Source: JAZRYE01 sp045600585
GTDB taxonomy: Bacteria > Bacillota_I > Bacilli_A > RFN20 > CAG-826
NCBI GenBank assembly: GCA_045600585.1
Contig: JAZRYE010000004.1
Location: 73,355-137,354 of the forward strand
DNA length: 64,000 nt
Direction of reading: 5' to 3'
The notes under the pieces were generated by a model, which searched no databases, was not told the origin of the DNA, and saw only the letters and a list, made by a program, of their open reading frames with translations. Position numbers and translations under genes: made by a program. Positions 16,182-25,370 of the stretch are shown piece by piece. Each line of letters begins with the position of its first letter. The first letter of the stretch is position 1.

Positions 16182-18383
16182 TTACTTCTTAAATTTTCTA
16201 GGACCTTTGAAAGAATTATCTGGTTTAGATTGGTGTTCCATTCTAGCAGGTCTTTCTTCATAGTTCTCTGGTTTTTCTAAGAATTCACGATGTGAGACTT
16301 TAACTTTGCCTTTATCATCGATTTCGATAACTCTAACTTTGAGTTTGTCACCGACTTTGACGACTGCTGATGCTTTTTCAACATAGTTCCAGTCTAGTCT
16401 AGAGACGTGGCATAAGCCATCAACACTACCGAATAAGTGGACGAATGCACCATAGTCTTCTACTCTGACAACTTCGCCTTCGTATTCTTCACCAACTTTA
16501 GCTTCTTTAACGATATCCATAATCATTTGTTTTGCTTTGTTGATTGTTTCTCTATCCATATGATAGATAGTTACTTGGCCATTGTCATCAATGTCAATCT
16601 TGACATTATCGCATTTTGCAATGATGTCATTGATGACTTTACCGCCAGTACCAATAACTTCTCTAATCTTGTCAACATCGATTGTAAATGTATCCATTTT
16701 TGGAGCATATTTACCGACATCAGGACGTGGTTCAGCAATTGCTTTAGCCATAACTTCTCTAATCTTTGCACGAGCTTCATGAGCTTGCATTAACGCTTCG
16801 TGTAAAACTTCTTTAGTTACGCCTTTAATCTTGATATCCATTTGTAATGCTGTAATACCATCTTTAGTACCAGCAACTTTGAAGTCCATGTCACCGAAGT
16901 GATCTTCTAAACCTTGAATATCAGTTAAGATTGTATATGGATGTTTACCATCTAATGGTCCGCTTGAGATAAGACCCATAGCAATACCAGAAACCATTGC
17001 TTTAAGTGGAACACCTGCTGCCATTAATGACATGCAAGATGCACAGATAGAAGCTTGTGAAGATGAACCGTTTGATTCAACTACTTCTGCAACTGTTCTA
17101 ATTGTATATGGGAATTCTTCAGCACTTGGAATGACATAAGATAAAGCTCTTTCACCTAATGCACCATGGCCGATTTCTCTTCTACCTGGAGAACCCATTC
17201 TACCAACTTCACCAACTGAATAAGGTGGGAAATTATAATGATGCATCCAATGTCTTGTTTCTTCAGCTGTTAAGTTATCAATGATTTGTTCATCAGATTT
17301 AGCGCCTAATGTTGTGATTGAGATAACTTGTGTTTGTCCACGAGTGAACATAGCAGAACCATGAACTCTTGGTAATAAGTCAACTTGAGCATCTAAAGGA
17401 CGAATTTCATCAACTTTACGTCCATCTGGTCTAATTTTTTCATCAGTAATTAATCTTCTAACTTCTTTAGCGACTAAATTTTCTAATGTTTCATAGACCA
17501 TGTGCATGACTTTAGCATGTTCTTTTTCTGATTCATAAGAACGTGTGTCATAGTCATCGATGATTTCGTTTTTAATTGCATCGACAGCGTCTTGTCTTTC
17601 TAATTTATCAAAGATAGAGATTGCTTTCTTTAATCTATCATTTGCTCTATCAGTGATGTCTTTTTCGATGACAGGATCACATTGATATAATTCAATTTCT
17701 CTTTTTTCACGTCCGACTTCTTTAATGATTTCTTCTTGCCATAAGCATAATTTCTTAATTGCTTCGTGACCAAACATTAAAGCGTCTAACATATCATCTT
17801 CACTAACTTGATCAGCACCAGCTTCAACCATGTTGATAGCTTCTTTTGTACCAGCAACTGCTAAGTTAATATCTGATTTTTCTTTTTCTTCAACTGTTGG
17901 GTTGATAATTAATTTTCCATCAACACGACCAACATAAACACCAGCGATTGGACCATCAAATGGAATATCGGAAATGCCTAATGCTAAGGAAGAACCTAAC
18001 ATAGCTGTCATTTCTGGTGTGCAGTCTAAATCGACTGACATAACTGTGTTGACGATTTGAACTTCGTTTCTAAAACCATCAGAGAACATTGGTCTAATTG
18101 GACGGTCAATGAGTCTAGCAGTTAAAGTAGCGTGTTCACCAGCACGACCTTCTCTTCTTAAAAAGGATCCTGGAATTTTGCCAATAGCATATTGTTTTTC
18201 TTCATAACCAACTGTTAAAGGGAAGAAATCTCCTTCTTTTGGGTCATCGGAACAACATGCTGTGGAAAGAACTACTGTGTCGTTTAATCTAACAAGAACA
18301 GCGCCATCAGCTTGTTTAGCGATTTCGCCTGTCTCAACGACAAACTTCTTTCCTTCGAAATCTAATTCGAATACTCTTTTCAT
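16182..18383 (-). CDS. pnp: Polyribonucleotide nucleotidyltransferase (PNPase)
   Basis: 3'-5' phosphorolytic exoribonuclease and RNA tailing enzyme. At 733 aa it has the normal order: RNase PH domain 1, all-helical domain (about 240-320), RNase PH domain 2 with the phosphate-site region around SNGSSSQAS, then a KH domain (IREVIGTGGKVI, about 560) and an S1 domain (GEEYEGEVVRVEDYGAFV, about 625-695). Good ribosome site AGAGGT before ATG. Promoter TTGATT-17-TATAAT directly upstream, and terminators on both sides make it monocistronic. In many Bacillota rpsO and pnp are cotranscribed; here a terminator and promoter separate them. Confidence 0.97.
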   Translation of the reverse strand: MKRVFELDFEGKKFVVETGEIAKQADGAVLVRLNDTVVLSTACCSDDPKEGDFFPLTVGYEEKQYAIGKIPGSFLRREGRAGEHATLTARLIDRPIRPMFSDGFRNEVQIVNTVMSVDLDCTPEMTAMLGSSLALGISDIPFDGPIAGVYVGRVDGKLIINPTVEEKEKSDINLAVAGTKEAINMVEAGADQVSEDDMLDALMFGHEAIKKLCLWQEEIIKEVGREKREIELYQCDPVIEKDITDRANDRLKKAISIFDKLERQDAVDAIKNEIIDDYDTRSYESEKEHAKVMHMVYETLENLVAKEVRRLITDEKIRPDGRKVDEIRPLDAQVDLLPRVHGSAMFTRGQTQVISITTLGAKSDEQIIDNLTAEETRHWMHHYNFPPYSVGEVGRMGSPGRREIGHGALGERALSYVIPSAEEFPYTIRTVAEVVESNGSSSQASICASCMSLMAAGVPLKAMVSGIAMGLISSGPLDGKHPYTILTDIQGLEDHFGDMDFKVAGTKDGITALQMDIKIKGVTKEVLHEALMQAHEARAKIREVMAKAIAEPRPDVGKYAPKMDTFTIDVDKIREVIGTGGKVINDIIAKCDNVKIDIDDNGQVTIYHMDRETINKAKQMIMDIVKEAKVGEEYEGEVVRVEDYGAFVHLFGSVDGLCHVSRLDWNYVEKASAVVKVGDKLKVRVIEIDDKGKVKVSHREFLEKPENYEERPARMEHQSKPDNSFKGPRKFKK

Positions 18384-18416
18384 TTCTTGTACCTCTTTTA
18401 AAATTTATACTCTAGT

Positions 18417-18445
18417 ATTATAGCTTTGCATTTAAAACAAATCAA
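18417..18445 (-). promoter_or_regulatory. pnp promoter
   Basis: -35 TTGATT (18440-18445), 17-base spacer, -10 TATAAT (18417-18422), just downstream of the rpsO terminator. Confidence 0.8.
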
Positions 18446-18460
18446 TTTGTTTTACAAAAG

Positions 18461-18481
18461 AAAAACCGCATTGCTGCGGTT
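18461..18481 (-). terminator. rpsO terminator
   Basis: 7-bp stem AACCGCA/TGCGGTT with TTGC-type loop, followed by five T on the minus strand, 19 bases after the rpsO stop. Confidence 0.9.
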
Positions 18482-18499
18482 AACTTCTTTAGTGTGAAA

Positions 18500-18769
18500 T
18501 TACTTTCTTAAGCCTAAATCAGCGATTAACTTAATGTAAGCATCACGATCTGTTCTTTCAAGATAAGATAATAAATTCTTTCTTTGTCCGACTAAGATCA
18601 TTAAGGAACGCTTAGAATTTGCGTCTTTGTGGTTTGCTTTTAAGTGAGCTGTTAAAGCTTTGATTTGGTCTGTTAATAAAGCGACTTGGACTTGGACGGA
18701 ACCTGTGTCTTTTTCGTTTTTACCAAATTGTTTAACAATTTCAACTTTTCTTTCTTTGGATACTGCCAT
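18500..18769 (-). CDS. rpsO: 30S ribosomal protein S15
   Basis: Primary 16S rRNA-binding protein of the small-subunit platform. 89 aa, as usual. The conserved signature DTGSVQVQVALLT and the C-terminal segment RKNLLSYL are present. Strong site GGAGGG before ATG. The gene has its own promoter inside the end of ribF and an 85-base leader in which CCCTC can pair with the ribosome site, suggesting autogenous control by S15 as known in other bacteria. Confidence 0.97.
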   Translation of the reverse strand: MAVSKERKVEIVKQFGKNEKDTGSVQVQVALLTDQIKALTAHLKANHKDANSKRSLMILVGQRKNLLSYLERTDRDAYIKLIADLGLRK

Positions 18770-18778
18770 AAGAAATTA

Positions 18779-18883
18779 CCCTCCTATAAATATCTTAACT
18801 ATCTCTCTGCATATCGTTAGGGACTCGATAAACTGAGGGGTAGTCGCAAGTAGTATTTTATAATCAATTAATGATTATTGCAA
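18779..18883 (-). promoter_or_regulatory. rpsO promoter and possible S15-responsive leader
   Basis: -35 TTGCAA (18878-18883), 17-base spacer, -10 TAAAAT (18855-18860). The transcript would have a leader of about 80 bases. Within it CCCTC (18835-18839) is complementary to GAGGG of the ribosome site (18779-18784), so an mRNA fold could hide the start. Autoregulation is inferred from the known behaviour of S15 leaders; the structure itself was only judged by eye. Confidence 0.5.
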
Positions 18884-19774
18884 ATGTATTTTGGCAAATT
18901 GCTTATCTAGTTCTAGTTGATGCTTTAAATCGTCCATTGAATCAAAAGGTTTTTCTTCTCTAATAAATGAAACAAACTCAACTGATAAAGCTTTGTCATA
19001 TAAATCATTTTCGTAATCTAGAATGTGAATTTCGATTATTGGTCTTTTTAATTTCGATATTGTTGGGTGAACTCCAACATTAATGATTGATTTATGTTTA
19101 TCGCCATCAACATAGGCATAGCCTATATAAACACCGATTTTTGGAAAAACATATTGATAGTCCAGATCTAAATTAGCAGTTGGAAAATTAATTGAAGTGC
19201 CGTTATGCTTGCCATGCACTACTATGCCCGACATACGATAATGGCGGCCTAACATTTGATTCGCTTTTTCTATTTCTCCATTTTCAATGAATTGTTTGAT
19301 AGATTTTGTGCCAATCTTTTTATTATCAAAAGTTTTTAATTTAACAACTTTCACATTGAACTTTTTTGATAAATATTCTGGATTTCCTTCTCCATTTTTT
19401 CCGAACGTATAATCTTCACCACAGTAAATAATTTTAGGTGAAATCTTTTCTAAAATTAGTTCTATAAATTCATCTTTGTTTTTGTTTAAAACTTCTAAAT
19501 CAAAATGTAAAACAAATAGATAAGAAACACCCATTTTTTCTAATAATTCATATCTGTCGGTTATGGATGTAATGCCTTTATAAAATAGATCATTGTTTAT
19601 TAAGGAATATGCGGAGCGGTCAAAAGTGAGCACTCCAACTTTATAACCTTCATTTAAAGATTTTTGAATTAGTTCTTGATGTCCAATGTGCACACCATCA
19701 AAATATCCAAGACATAAAACTATATCTTCGTTGAACTCTGGAATATTATTGATGTTTAGTTCAATTACTTTCAT
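18875..19774 (-). CDS. ribF: Bifunctional riboflavin kinase / FAD synthetase
   Basis: Makes FMN and FAD from riboflavin and ATP. The N-terminal nucleotidyltransferase domain has LGYFDGVHIGHQELI near residues 23-37. The C-terminal kinase domain has NFPTANLDL. The ATG at 19774 is preferred over the one at 19795, because the ribosome site AGAGG lies inside the longer version; this start overlaps the truB end by 14 bases. Gives 299 aa. Cotranscribed with truB, the common Bacillota order. Confidence 0.95.
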   Translation of the reverse strand: MKVIELNINNIPEFNEDIVLCLGYFDGVHIGHQELIQKSLNEGYKVGVLTFDRSAYSLINNDLFYKGITSITDRYELLEKMGVSYLFVLHFDLEVLNKNKDEFIELILEKISPKIIYCGEDYTFGKNGEGNPEYLSKKFNVKVVKLKTFDNKKIGTKSIKQFIENGEIEKANQMLGRHYRMSGIVVHGKHNGTSINFPTANLDLDYQYVFPKIGVYIGYAYVDGDKHKSIINVGVHPTISKLKRPIIEIHILDYENDLYDKALSVEFVSFIREEKPFDSMDDLKHQLELDKQFAKIHLQ

Positions 19775-20633
19775 TAGTCCATAGACCTCTAACACATTTT
19801 AGTATGCTTTCATTATATTCATAAATAGCAATCGCTTCTTTATTTTTATTTGCTATTAATATTTTCTCATTTTCTTTATAGTTAGCTTTGATATATATTG
19901 GTGCACCACATTTAGTTTTTCTTTCTAAGATTTCATCTACATAAAAGACAGTCATATATGGAGATAATGTATCAAATATTGATAATAAGTTGTTTTCGTT
20001 TAAATTTGCTATTTTGGTTGCTTGCTCGACATTAATATTTCCTATTTTTGTTCTTCTTAATGAAATTAAATGCCCTACTGTATTTAATCTTTCAGCAATT
20101 TCTTCTCCAAGAGTTCTTACATAGGTTCCGGTAGATACCAAGCAGCGGAAAGTAACTATGTTATTAATAAAATTAATAAGTTTAATCTCTTTTATATAAA
20201 TCTTTCTTGGTTCTCTTTCTATTTCTATACCTACGTGAGCTAAAGAATATAATTTAACACCATGAACTTTTTTAGCACTTGTCATAGGTGGAATTTGATC
20301 TAGTTCTCCAATTAATGAAGAAAATACTTTTTCAATATCTTCTTTTGTAATATTTGGAACTTCTTTTTCTTCTATTTTCTCGCCCGTATAATCGGCGGTC
20401 GATGTTTTAATTCCTAATCTTAATTCTGCGATATATTCTTTTTCTAGATGATCTAAATAAGAGCCAACTTTATTTCCATTGTTAACAGTGACAATTAATA
20501 GACCTGTAGCAAATGGATCAAGCGTACCAGTATGTCCAACTTTTCGTGTATGAAAATATGACTGCAATTTATTACAGACATCACGACTAGTCCAGTCACT
20601 TTCTTTATCTATTAATACAAACCCATTAAACAT
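19761..20633 (-). CDS. truB: tRNA pseudouridine(55) synthase
   Basis: Forms pseudouridine 55 in the tRNA T-loop. Catalytic Asp39 in GHTGTLDPFATG; the N-terminal MFNGFVLIDKESDWTS is typical. The start is set at ATG 20633 (290 aa) because the longer reading begins in non-conserved sequence overlapping the promoter. Promoter TTGATA-17-TAAAAT lies only 10 bases upstream and no ribosome site is visible, so the leader is nearly absent. Stop is TGA, inside the ribF start region. Confidence 0.94.
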   Translation of the reverse strand: MFNGFVLIDKESDWTSRDVCNKLQSYFHTRKVGHTGTLDPFATGLLIVTVNNGNKVGSYLDHLEKEYIAELRLGIKTSTADYTGEKIEEKEVPNITKEDIEKVFSSLIGELDQIPPMTSAKKVHGVKLYSLAHVGIEIEREPRKIYIKEIKLINFINNIVTFRCLVSTGTYVRTLGEEIAERLNTVGHLISLRRTKIGNINVEQATKIANLNENNLLSIFDTLSPYMTVFYVDEILERKTKCGAPIYIKANYKENEKILIANKNKEAIAIYEYNESILKCVRGLWTNESN

Positions 20634-20643
20634 ATACAAAAAT

Positions 20644-20672
20644 ATTTTATATTTTCTTAATAATATTATCAA
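20644..20672 (-). promoter_or_regulatory. truB-ribF promoter
   Basis: -35 TTGATA (20667-20672), 17-base spacer, -10 TAAAAT (20644-20649), ending 10 bases from the truB ATG. Confidence 0.7.
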
Positions 20673-20710
20673 TAGTCAGTAATATATTGATATTTAACCT
20701 ATATTTAAAT

Positions 20711-20736
20711 AAAAGAAAAGATGCTTATTTAGCACC
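20711..20736 (-). terminator. Terminator at the end of the nusA-infB operon
   Basis: Short stem GGUGC/GCAUC (one G-U) whose loop contains the rbfA stop codon, followed by TTTTCTTTT on the minus strand. Confidence 0.55.
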
Positions 20737-21078
20737 TTTATCTTTTTCTTTATCTTTAGCAAGAAGCTCGTTGATTCTTGCTTCTCTTTTAAATCCTTCA
20801 TCAAGAACAAACACAATTTCAGGTACTCTTCTTGTATCCATCTTTTTTGCTAAAGATGAACGGATGAAACCTTTTGAATGATTTAAAGCCTCAAGTCCTT
20901 CTTTAATATCTTTATCAATTAAGAAGGAAACATAAACTTTAGCATAGCTAATATCATTAGTTACTTTAACTTCTGGAATTGTTACAAAGCCTAAATGTGG
21001 ATTATGTAATTCAAATTGAATGATGTCAGCAATATTTTTTCTAATGATTGCTGCTAATCTTCCTTGCTTATCTGCCAT
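20725..21078 (-). CDS. rbfA: 30S ribosome-binding factor A
   Basis: Small KH-fold factor that matures the 16S 5' end of the small subunit and helps in cold. 117 aa, with typical segments IRKNIADIIQFELHNP near the start and YAKVYVSFL in the middle. A lysine/aspartate-rich tail follows. GAAGGA ribosome site precedes the ATG, 3 bases after infB. Last gene of rimP-nusA-ylxR-infB-rbfA. Confidence 0.94.
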   Translation of the reverse strand: MADKQGRLAAIIRKNIADIIQFELHNPHLGFVTIPEVKVTNDISYAKVYVSFLIDKDIKEGLEALNHSKGFIRSSLAKKMDTRRVPEIVFVLDEGFKREARINELLAKDKEKDKGAK

Positions 21079-21081
21079 TAA

Positions 21082-22920
21082 TTAGTCCTTCTTTTCGATG
21101 GATTCATATCCTTCGATAATATCGCCTTCATGGATATCATTATATCCATCTAATAACATACCACATTCGAATCCAGCTTTAACTTCTTTAACAGCGTCTT
21201 TAAAGCGTTGTAAGGAAGCTAATTTGCCTTCATAAGCAACAATGCCATTTCTTAAAATACGTACACCACCAGCGAGTTTAATAACGCCGTCTGTAACCAT
21301 ACATCCAGCAATAGTGCCTAACTTAGAAACTTTAATTAATTGTCTAACTTCAGCTTGGCCAGTAACTTGTTCAACAAATGTTGGAGCGAGCATGCCTTTC
21401 ATAGCAGCTTCAATTTCTTCAATTAATGCATAAATAATTCTATGTAAACGGATATCAATCTTTTCTTCTTCAGCTTTTGCTCTTGTTCTAGCATCAGGTC
21501 TTACATTGAAGCCATAAATAATTGCATTTGATGCACTTGCTAATAAGACATCACCTTCGGTGATAGCGCCGGAAGTTGCACGAACAACGTTAATTTTAAC
21601 TTGTTCGTTTGATAATTTTTCAAGTGAAGATTTAACTGCTTCTGCAGAACCTGTAGAATCTGCTTTAATAATAACGTTAATTGATTGAGTTTCACCTTCA
21701 TGAATTCTGTTGAATAAATCATCAAGTGACATAGCACTGGATTGATTTTTTTCTTTTGCTTCTTTAATTCTCTTACGTTTTAAAGCAATTTCACGCGCTT
21801 CACTTTCATCAGCGAAAGCCATGAAGTGATCGCCTGCTAATGGAACTTCACTCAAACCAATAATAGATACTGGAGTTGAAGGGGTTGCAGTTTGAAGAAC
21901 TTTCTTAAATTCATTAGTCATTCTTCTTGCTTTACCATAAGAAGTACCGACAACTAAGAAGTCACCTTCTTTTAAAGATCCGTTTTGAATCAATAATGTT
22001 GCCTTTGGACCTTCATTTTTATCAAGTTTAGCCTCTAATACAGTGCCATAAGCATATCTATCAGGATTTGCTTTTAATTCTTTCATTTCAGCGACTAAAA
22101 GAATTGATTCTAATAAACCATCAATGTTGATTTTCTTTTTAGCAGAAATTTCAACAGCAATGACATCTCCACCATAGTCTTCAGTAACGATTTCGTGCGC
22201 TAAGAGTTCATTTTTAACTCTATGTGGATCTGCGCCTGGCTTATCAATTTTATTGATAGCAACAATAATTGGAACGCCTGCTGCTTTTGCATGGTCAATA
22301 GCTTCAATTGTTTGAGGCATAACACCATCATCAGCGGCAACAACTAAAACTACAATATCAGTGACAGAAGCACCTCTACTTCTCATAGCGGTAAATGCTT
22401 CGTGTCCTGGAGTATCGATAAATGTAATTTTTTGGCCATTGATTTCTTTTTGATATGCACCAATTTCTTGTGAAATACCACCAACTTCACCAGCAACAAG
22501 GTTGGAATTACGGATTGCGTCAATTAATGTTGTTTTACCATGGTCGACGTGACCCATGATAGTTACAACAGCAGGACGTGGTTTTAATTTTGAAGGATCA
22601 TCATTTACTACGATGTCTTCAAAGTTTTCTGCTGCAACGATGGTTTTCTTTTGGAAGTCGTATCCAAATTCAAGACAGACAAGTCCGATTAATTCGTCAT
22701 CAAGTACAGTATTGATAGTAATCATTTTTCCTTGTAAGAATAGGAATTTAATAATGTCACTAACTTGAATGTTTAATGACTTAGCAAGTTCAGAAACACT
22801 AATTGCACCAGTATAGATGAATACACCACCATTAACTTTGGATTTAACTTTATCAGCGCTTACTTTAGTTGAAACATTAGTTTCACGTTGATATGTATTC
22901 TTTTTATTCTTTTGTCCCAT
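21082..22920 (-). CDS. infB: Translation initiation factor IF-2
   Basis: GTPase that places fMet-tRNA on the 30S subunit and promotes subunit joining. The P-loop GHVDHGKT is at residues 123-130, followed by switch II DTPGHEAF and NKID. C-terminal domains C1 and C2 follow. At 612 aa it is short: the N-terminal extension is only about 110 residues, keeping one IF2_N module (SVSELAKSLNIQVSDIIKFL). Ribosome site AGAGGTG before ATG. It follows ylxR by 17 bases; no L7Ae-like ylxQ lies between them, unlike B. subtilis. Confidence 0.96.
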   Translation of the reverse strand: MGQKNKKNTYQRETNVSTKVSADKVKSKVNGGVFIYTGAISVSELAKSLNIQVSDIIKFLFLQGKMITINTVLDDELIGLVCLEFGYDFQKKTIVAAENFEDIVVNDDPSKLKPRPAVVTIMGHVDHGKTTLIDAIRNSNLVAGEVGGISQEIGAYQKEINGQKITFIDTPGHEAFTAMRSRGASVTDIVVLVVAADDGVMPQTIEAIDHAKAAGVPIIVAINKIDKPGADPHRVKNELLAHEIVTEDYGGDVIAVEISAKKKINIDGLLESILLVAEMKELKANPDRYAYGTVLEAKLDKNEGPKATLLIQNGSLKEGDFLVVGTSYGKARRMTNEFKKVLQTATPSTPVSIIGLSEVPLAGDHFMAFADESEAREIALKRKRIKEAKEKNQSSAMSLDDLFNRIHEGETQSINVIIKADSTGSAEAVKSSLEKLSNEQVKINVVRATSGAITEGDVLLASASNAIIYGFNVRPDARTRAKAEEEKIDIRLHRIIYALIEEIEAAMKGMLAPTFVEQVTGQAEVRQLIKVSKLGTIAGCMVTDGVIKLAGGVRILRNGIVAYEGKLASLQRFKDAVKEVKAGFECGMLLDGYNDIHEGDIIEGYESIEKKD

Positions 22921-22937
22921 AGTTGCACCTCTTTTCT

Positions 22938-23186
22938 CTATAAGAGATTTAGTAATTCATCATAAATTGATTCATCAACATTTTCTCTTAAAGCTTTATT
23001 TAATAAATGTTTTTTCTTAGCGGTTTCAATAACCTTTTTATCTTTAGATAAATAAGCACCTCGACCTTTAAGATTTCCTTCTTTATCAACGAATATTCCA
23101 GAAGGAGTTTTTACTATGCGTAGTAATTCGCTTCGTAATTTAATCTCTCGAGTTACTAAGCACATTCTATTAACGATTTTTCCCAT
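22938..23186 (-). CDS. ylxR: YlxR/RnpM-family RNA-binding protein
   Basis: 82-aa basic protein of the YlxR family, encoded between nusA and infB as usual. The signature GRGAYLSKDKK (about residues 41-51) is the conserved GRGAYxx loop; RMCLVTRE matches the family's N-terminal cysteine segment. YlxR (RnpM) is reported to bind and modulate RNase P RNA in B. subtilis. It starts 3 bases after the nusA stop without its own ribosome site, so it depends on translational coupling. Confidence 0.9.
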   Translation of the reverse strand: MGKIVNRMCLVTREIKLRSELLRIVKTPSGIFVDKEGNLKGRGAYLSKDKKVIETAKKKHLLNKALRENVDESIYDELLNLL

Positions 23187-23189
23187 CGA

Positions 23190-24884
23190 TTATTCTTCGT
23201 AGTAAGAATCGTATTCATCATAGTCGACATCTTCGTCTTCATATGATTCTTGTTCGTTTTCTTCTGCTTCCATTGCTTCAAGTTCTTCAGCAGTATAGAT
23301 AGACATACGAGGACCTGTTTCAGAAACTTTAGTTGTTGTTTCTTCTTCCTCTTCTTCATCTTTCTTAGTTTTCTTATATGACTTGCGTTGGCCTTTGTTC
23401 TTTTGTTTATTAGCTTCAGAAGCAAGGTTCTTTTCAAGTTCTTCTAATGAAGTTGTTGTCTTAACTTCACGTTTTTCTTCTTCAACTGGTTCTTCTACTT
23501 CTTCAACAGGAGCTTCGACGATAACTGGAGTTGGTTCAGAAACAACGATTTCTTCAACTTCATTTTCTTCTTCTTTATCTGCTGCAGCTTCAAGAGCTTC
23601 ATCAACATCAGTTGTAACTTCGTCGTCATATACTCGATCTTGTGGAGCAACATAACCTTCAGCCATACCAGGTAATACTGTTTCTTTTGCTGATTCGTAT
23701 TCTTTTGCTTTCTCTTCCATAAGTATCTTATTCTTAAGAGCTGCTTCTTCAGCTTGAAGTTCTGCAATTGATTTATATTCTAAGCCTAATTCAGCTGCTT
23801 CTGTTTCTGTCTTGATGTCAATCTTATAACCTGTTAATTTAACTGCTAAACGAGCGTTAACACCCTTTTTACCAATTGCTAAAGATAATGAATCATCTTG
23901 AACAATTGCAGTTGCATTACGAGAGTCAGAAGAGACGATAATACCAGAAACTTTTGCTGGTTTTAACGCTTCAATAATATATAAACCTGCATTATCGCTA
24001 TAAGCGATGATATCAATGTTCTCGTTGTTGCCAGAATTGCCTAATTGACCAACGATTTTTTGAATTCTAGAACCGTTAGGACCAATACATGCACCTGCAG
24101 GATCAACGTTAGGGTCTTTAGAATAAACTGCAACCTTACTTCTTACGCCTGCTTCACGAGCACATCCTTTAATGACGATTGTTCCGTCATAGATTTCATG
24201 AATTTCTTCTTGGAATAATGCTGTTAAGAAACCTTCGTTTGCACGAGAGACAACAATGTGAGCGCCTGTTTTTGCTGAACTAGCAACATCACAAACGAAT
24301 AATTTAATTGTTGAGCCATTTACAAATCTTTCATCACCAATCATTTCTTTCTTTGGTAAATAAACACTTGCTTTGCCAATGTTGACAGATACGCCTCTTT
24401 CTTCAACTTTTTCAACTTTGCCAGTAATCATTGTACCGATCTTGTCTTGGAATTGTTCTTTGAGGACTTCTTTTTCTGCTTCAACGAATTTTTGCTTCAT
24501 GATTGATTTAACAGATAAAGCTAAAGATTTCTTCATATCATCGACGTTTGCGTGAACTTCGAATTCATCACCAACTTTGTAATCTTTGTGGAATGGATCT
24601 TGTTCTTTTGCGTCTTCTGGAGAAATTTCAACTAAATCGTCTTCAACTTCTTCAACAACATTAATAACTTGCCACATATCAATTGTGCCTTTATCAGTAT
24701 CAATTGCTACGCGTACATCGATAGGTTTTAATGATTCGTCATTTACACTAGCACCACCTAAAAACTTTGTGTAAACACGTTTCAATGCTTCTTCTAATGC
24801 AGTAAGCACTGTTTGCTTGTTGATTCCTTTGCTAATCTCAATTTCTTCGAGAGCTTCGAGGAATGCTTTTGCGTCCATAGCCAT
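23190..24884 (-). CDS. nusA: Transcription termination/antitermination factor NusA
   Basis: Binds RNA polymerase and nascent RNA to control pausing and termination. Order: N-terminal polymerase-binding domain (1-125), S1 (about 135-200), two KH domains (about 205-345; GPNGSRIQKIVGQL and AIGKKGVNARLA). Residues about 375-564 form an extra low-complexity tail rich in Glu/Asp with Lys-rich patches, ending in a run of Asp, Glu and Tyr. The core is about 350 aa in most Bacillota, so the tail is a large addition. Ribosome site AAGGAGT. Confidence 0.95.
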   Translation of the reverse strand: MAMDAKAFLEALEEIEISKGINKQTVLTALEEALKRVYTKFLGGASVNDESLKPIDVRVAIDTDKGTIDMWQVINVVEEVEDDLVEISPEDAKEQDPFHKDYKVGDEFEVHANVDDMKKSLALSVKSIMKQKFVEAEKEVLKEQFQDKIGTMITGKVEKVEERGVSVNIGKASVYLPKKEMIGDERFVNGSTIKLFVCDVASSAKTGAHIVVSRANEGFLTALFQEEIHEIYDGTIVIKGCAREAGVRSKVAVYSKDPNVDPAGACIGPNGSRIQKIVGQLGNSGNNENIDIIAYSDNAGLYIIEALKPAKVSGIIVSSDSRNATAIVQDDSLSLAIGKKGVNARLAVKLTGYKIDIKTETEAAELGLEYKSIAELQAEEAALKNKILMEEKAKEYESAKETVLPGMAEGYVAPQDRVYDDEVTTDVDEALEAAADKEEENEVEEIVVSEPTPVIVEAPVEEVEEPVEEEKREVKTTTSLEELEKNLASEANKQKNKGQRKSYKKTKKDEEEEEETTTKVSETGPRMSIYTAEELEAMEAEENEQESYEDEDVDYDEYDSYYEE

Positions 24885-24897
24885 AATTTTTTACTCC

Positions 24898-25356
24898 TTA
24901 AAATTTAATTGCTAAACGGATTTTTGATATATTCGATTTTGTTATATCAACCAATTTTGTTCTACTCTTAATTTTGATTTCTAAGATAATATTTGTTTCA
25001 TTTACTTCTTTTAATGTTCCTTCAAGAATGTTTTCTCCATCAATTGGATTAGTTAAATGAACATTAACATAAGAATTGACATAATCATGTAATGCTTCAA
25101 TTCTTAAAGGCTTTTCAGCACCTAAAGAAGAAATGTCTAATGTATAGGCGAAATCAAATGGATCAAGTTCATCAATATAAGCATTTAATGCATTGCTAAT
25201 TTCAACAATTGCTGCCATGTCAATAGGTTCAACACGGTCAACAATAACTTCTAAAGTCATTCCAGTCTTATCTTTACGATTCTTTATAGAAACAAGTTCG
25301 TAAGATAAATCTTTGAGCTTTTCACTAATTAAGTTTTCGAGTTGTTTTAGTTCCAT
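24898..25356 (-). CDS. rimP: Ribosome maturation factor RimP
   Basis: Needed for 30S assembly. 152 aa with the N-terminal alpha/beta domain (LTLEVIVDR-like strand; EISNALNAYID) and the C-terminal SH3-like domain; the conserved VSSPGxxRPL motif reads DISSLGAEKPLR here, so its proline/arginine positions are partly changed. First gene of the nusA operon. AGGTAGG ribosome site, placed right behind a terminator-like hairpin in the leader. Confidence 0.92.
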   Translation of the reverse strand: MELKQLENLISEKLKDLSYELVSIKNRKDKTGMTLEVIVDRVEPIDMAAIVEISNALNAYIDELDPFDFAYTLDISSLGAEKPLRIEALHDYVNSYVNVHLTNPIDGENILEGTLKEVNETNIILEIKIKSRTKLVDITKSNISKIRLAIKF

Positions 25357-25370
25357 AATACCTACCTATC

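Noticed and set aside
16437..16793. 118-codon open frame antisense to pnp, and similar long frames opposite infB, nusA, ftsK and aroC
   Set aside because: They mirror codon bias of the real genes, lack ribosome sites and have Ser/Phe/Leu-rich products without family resemblance.
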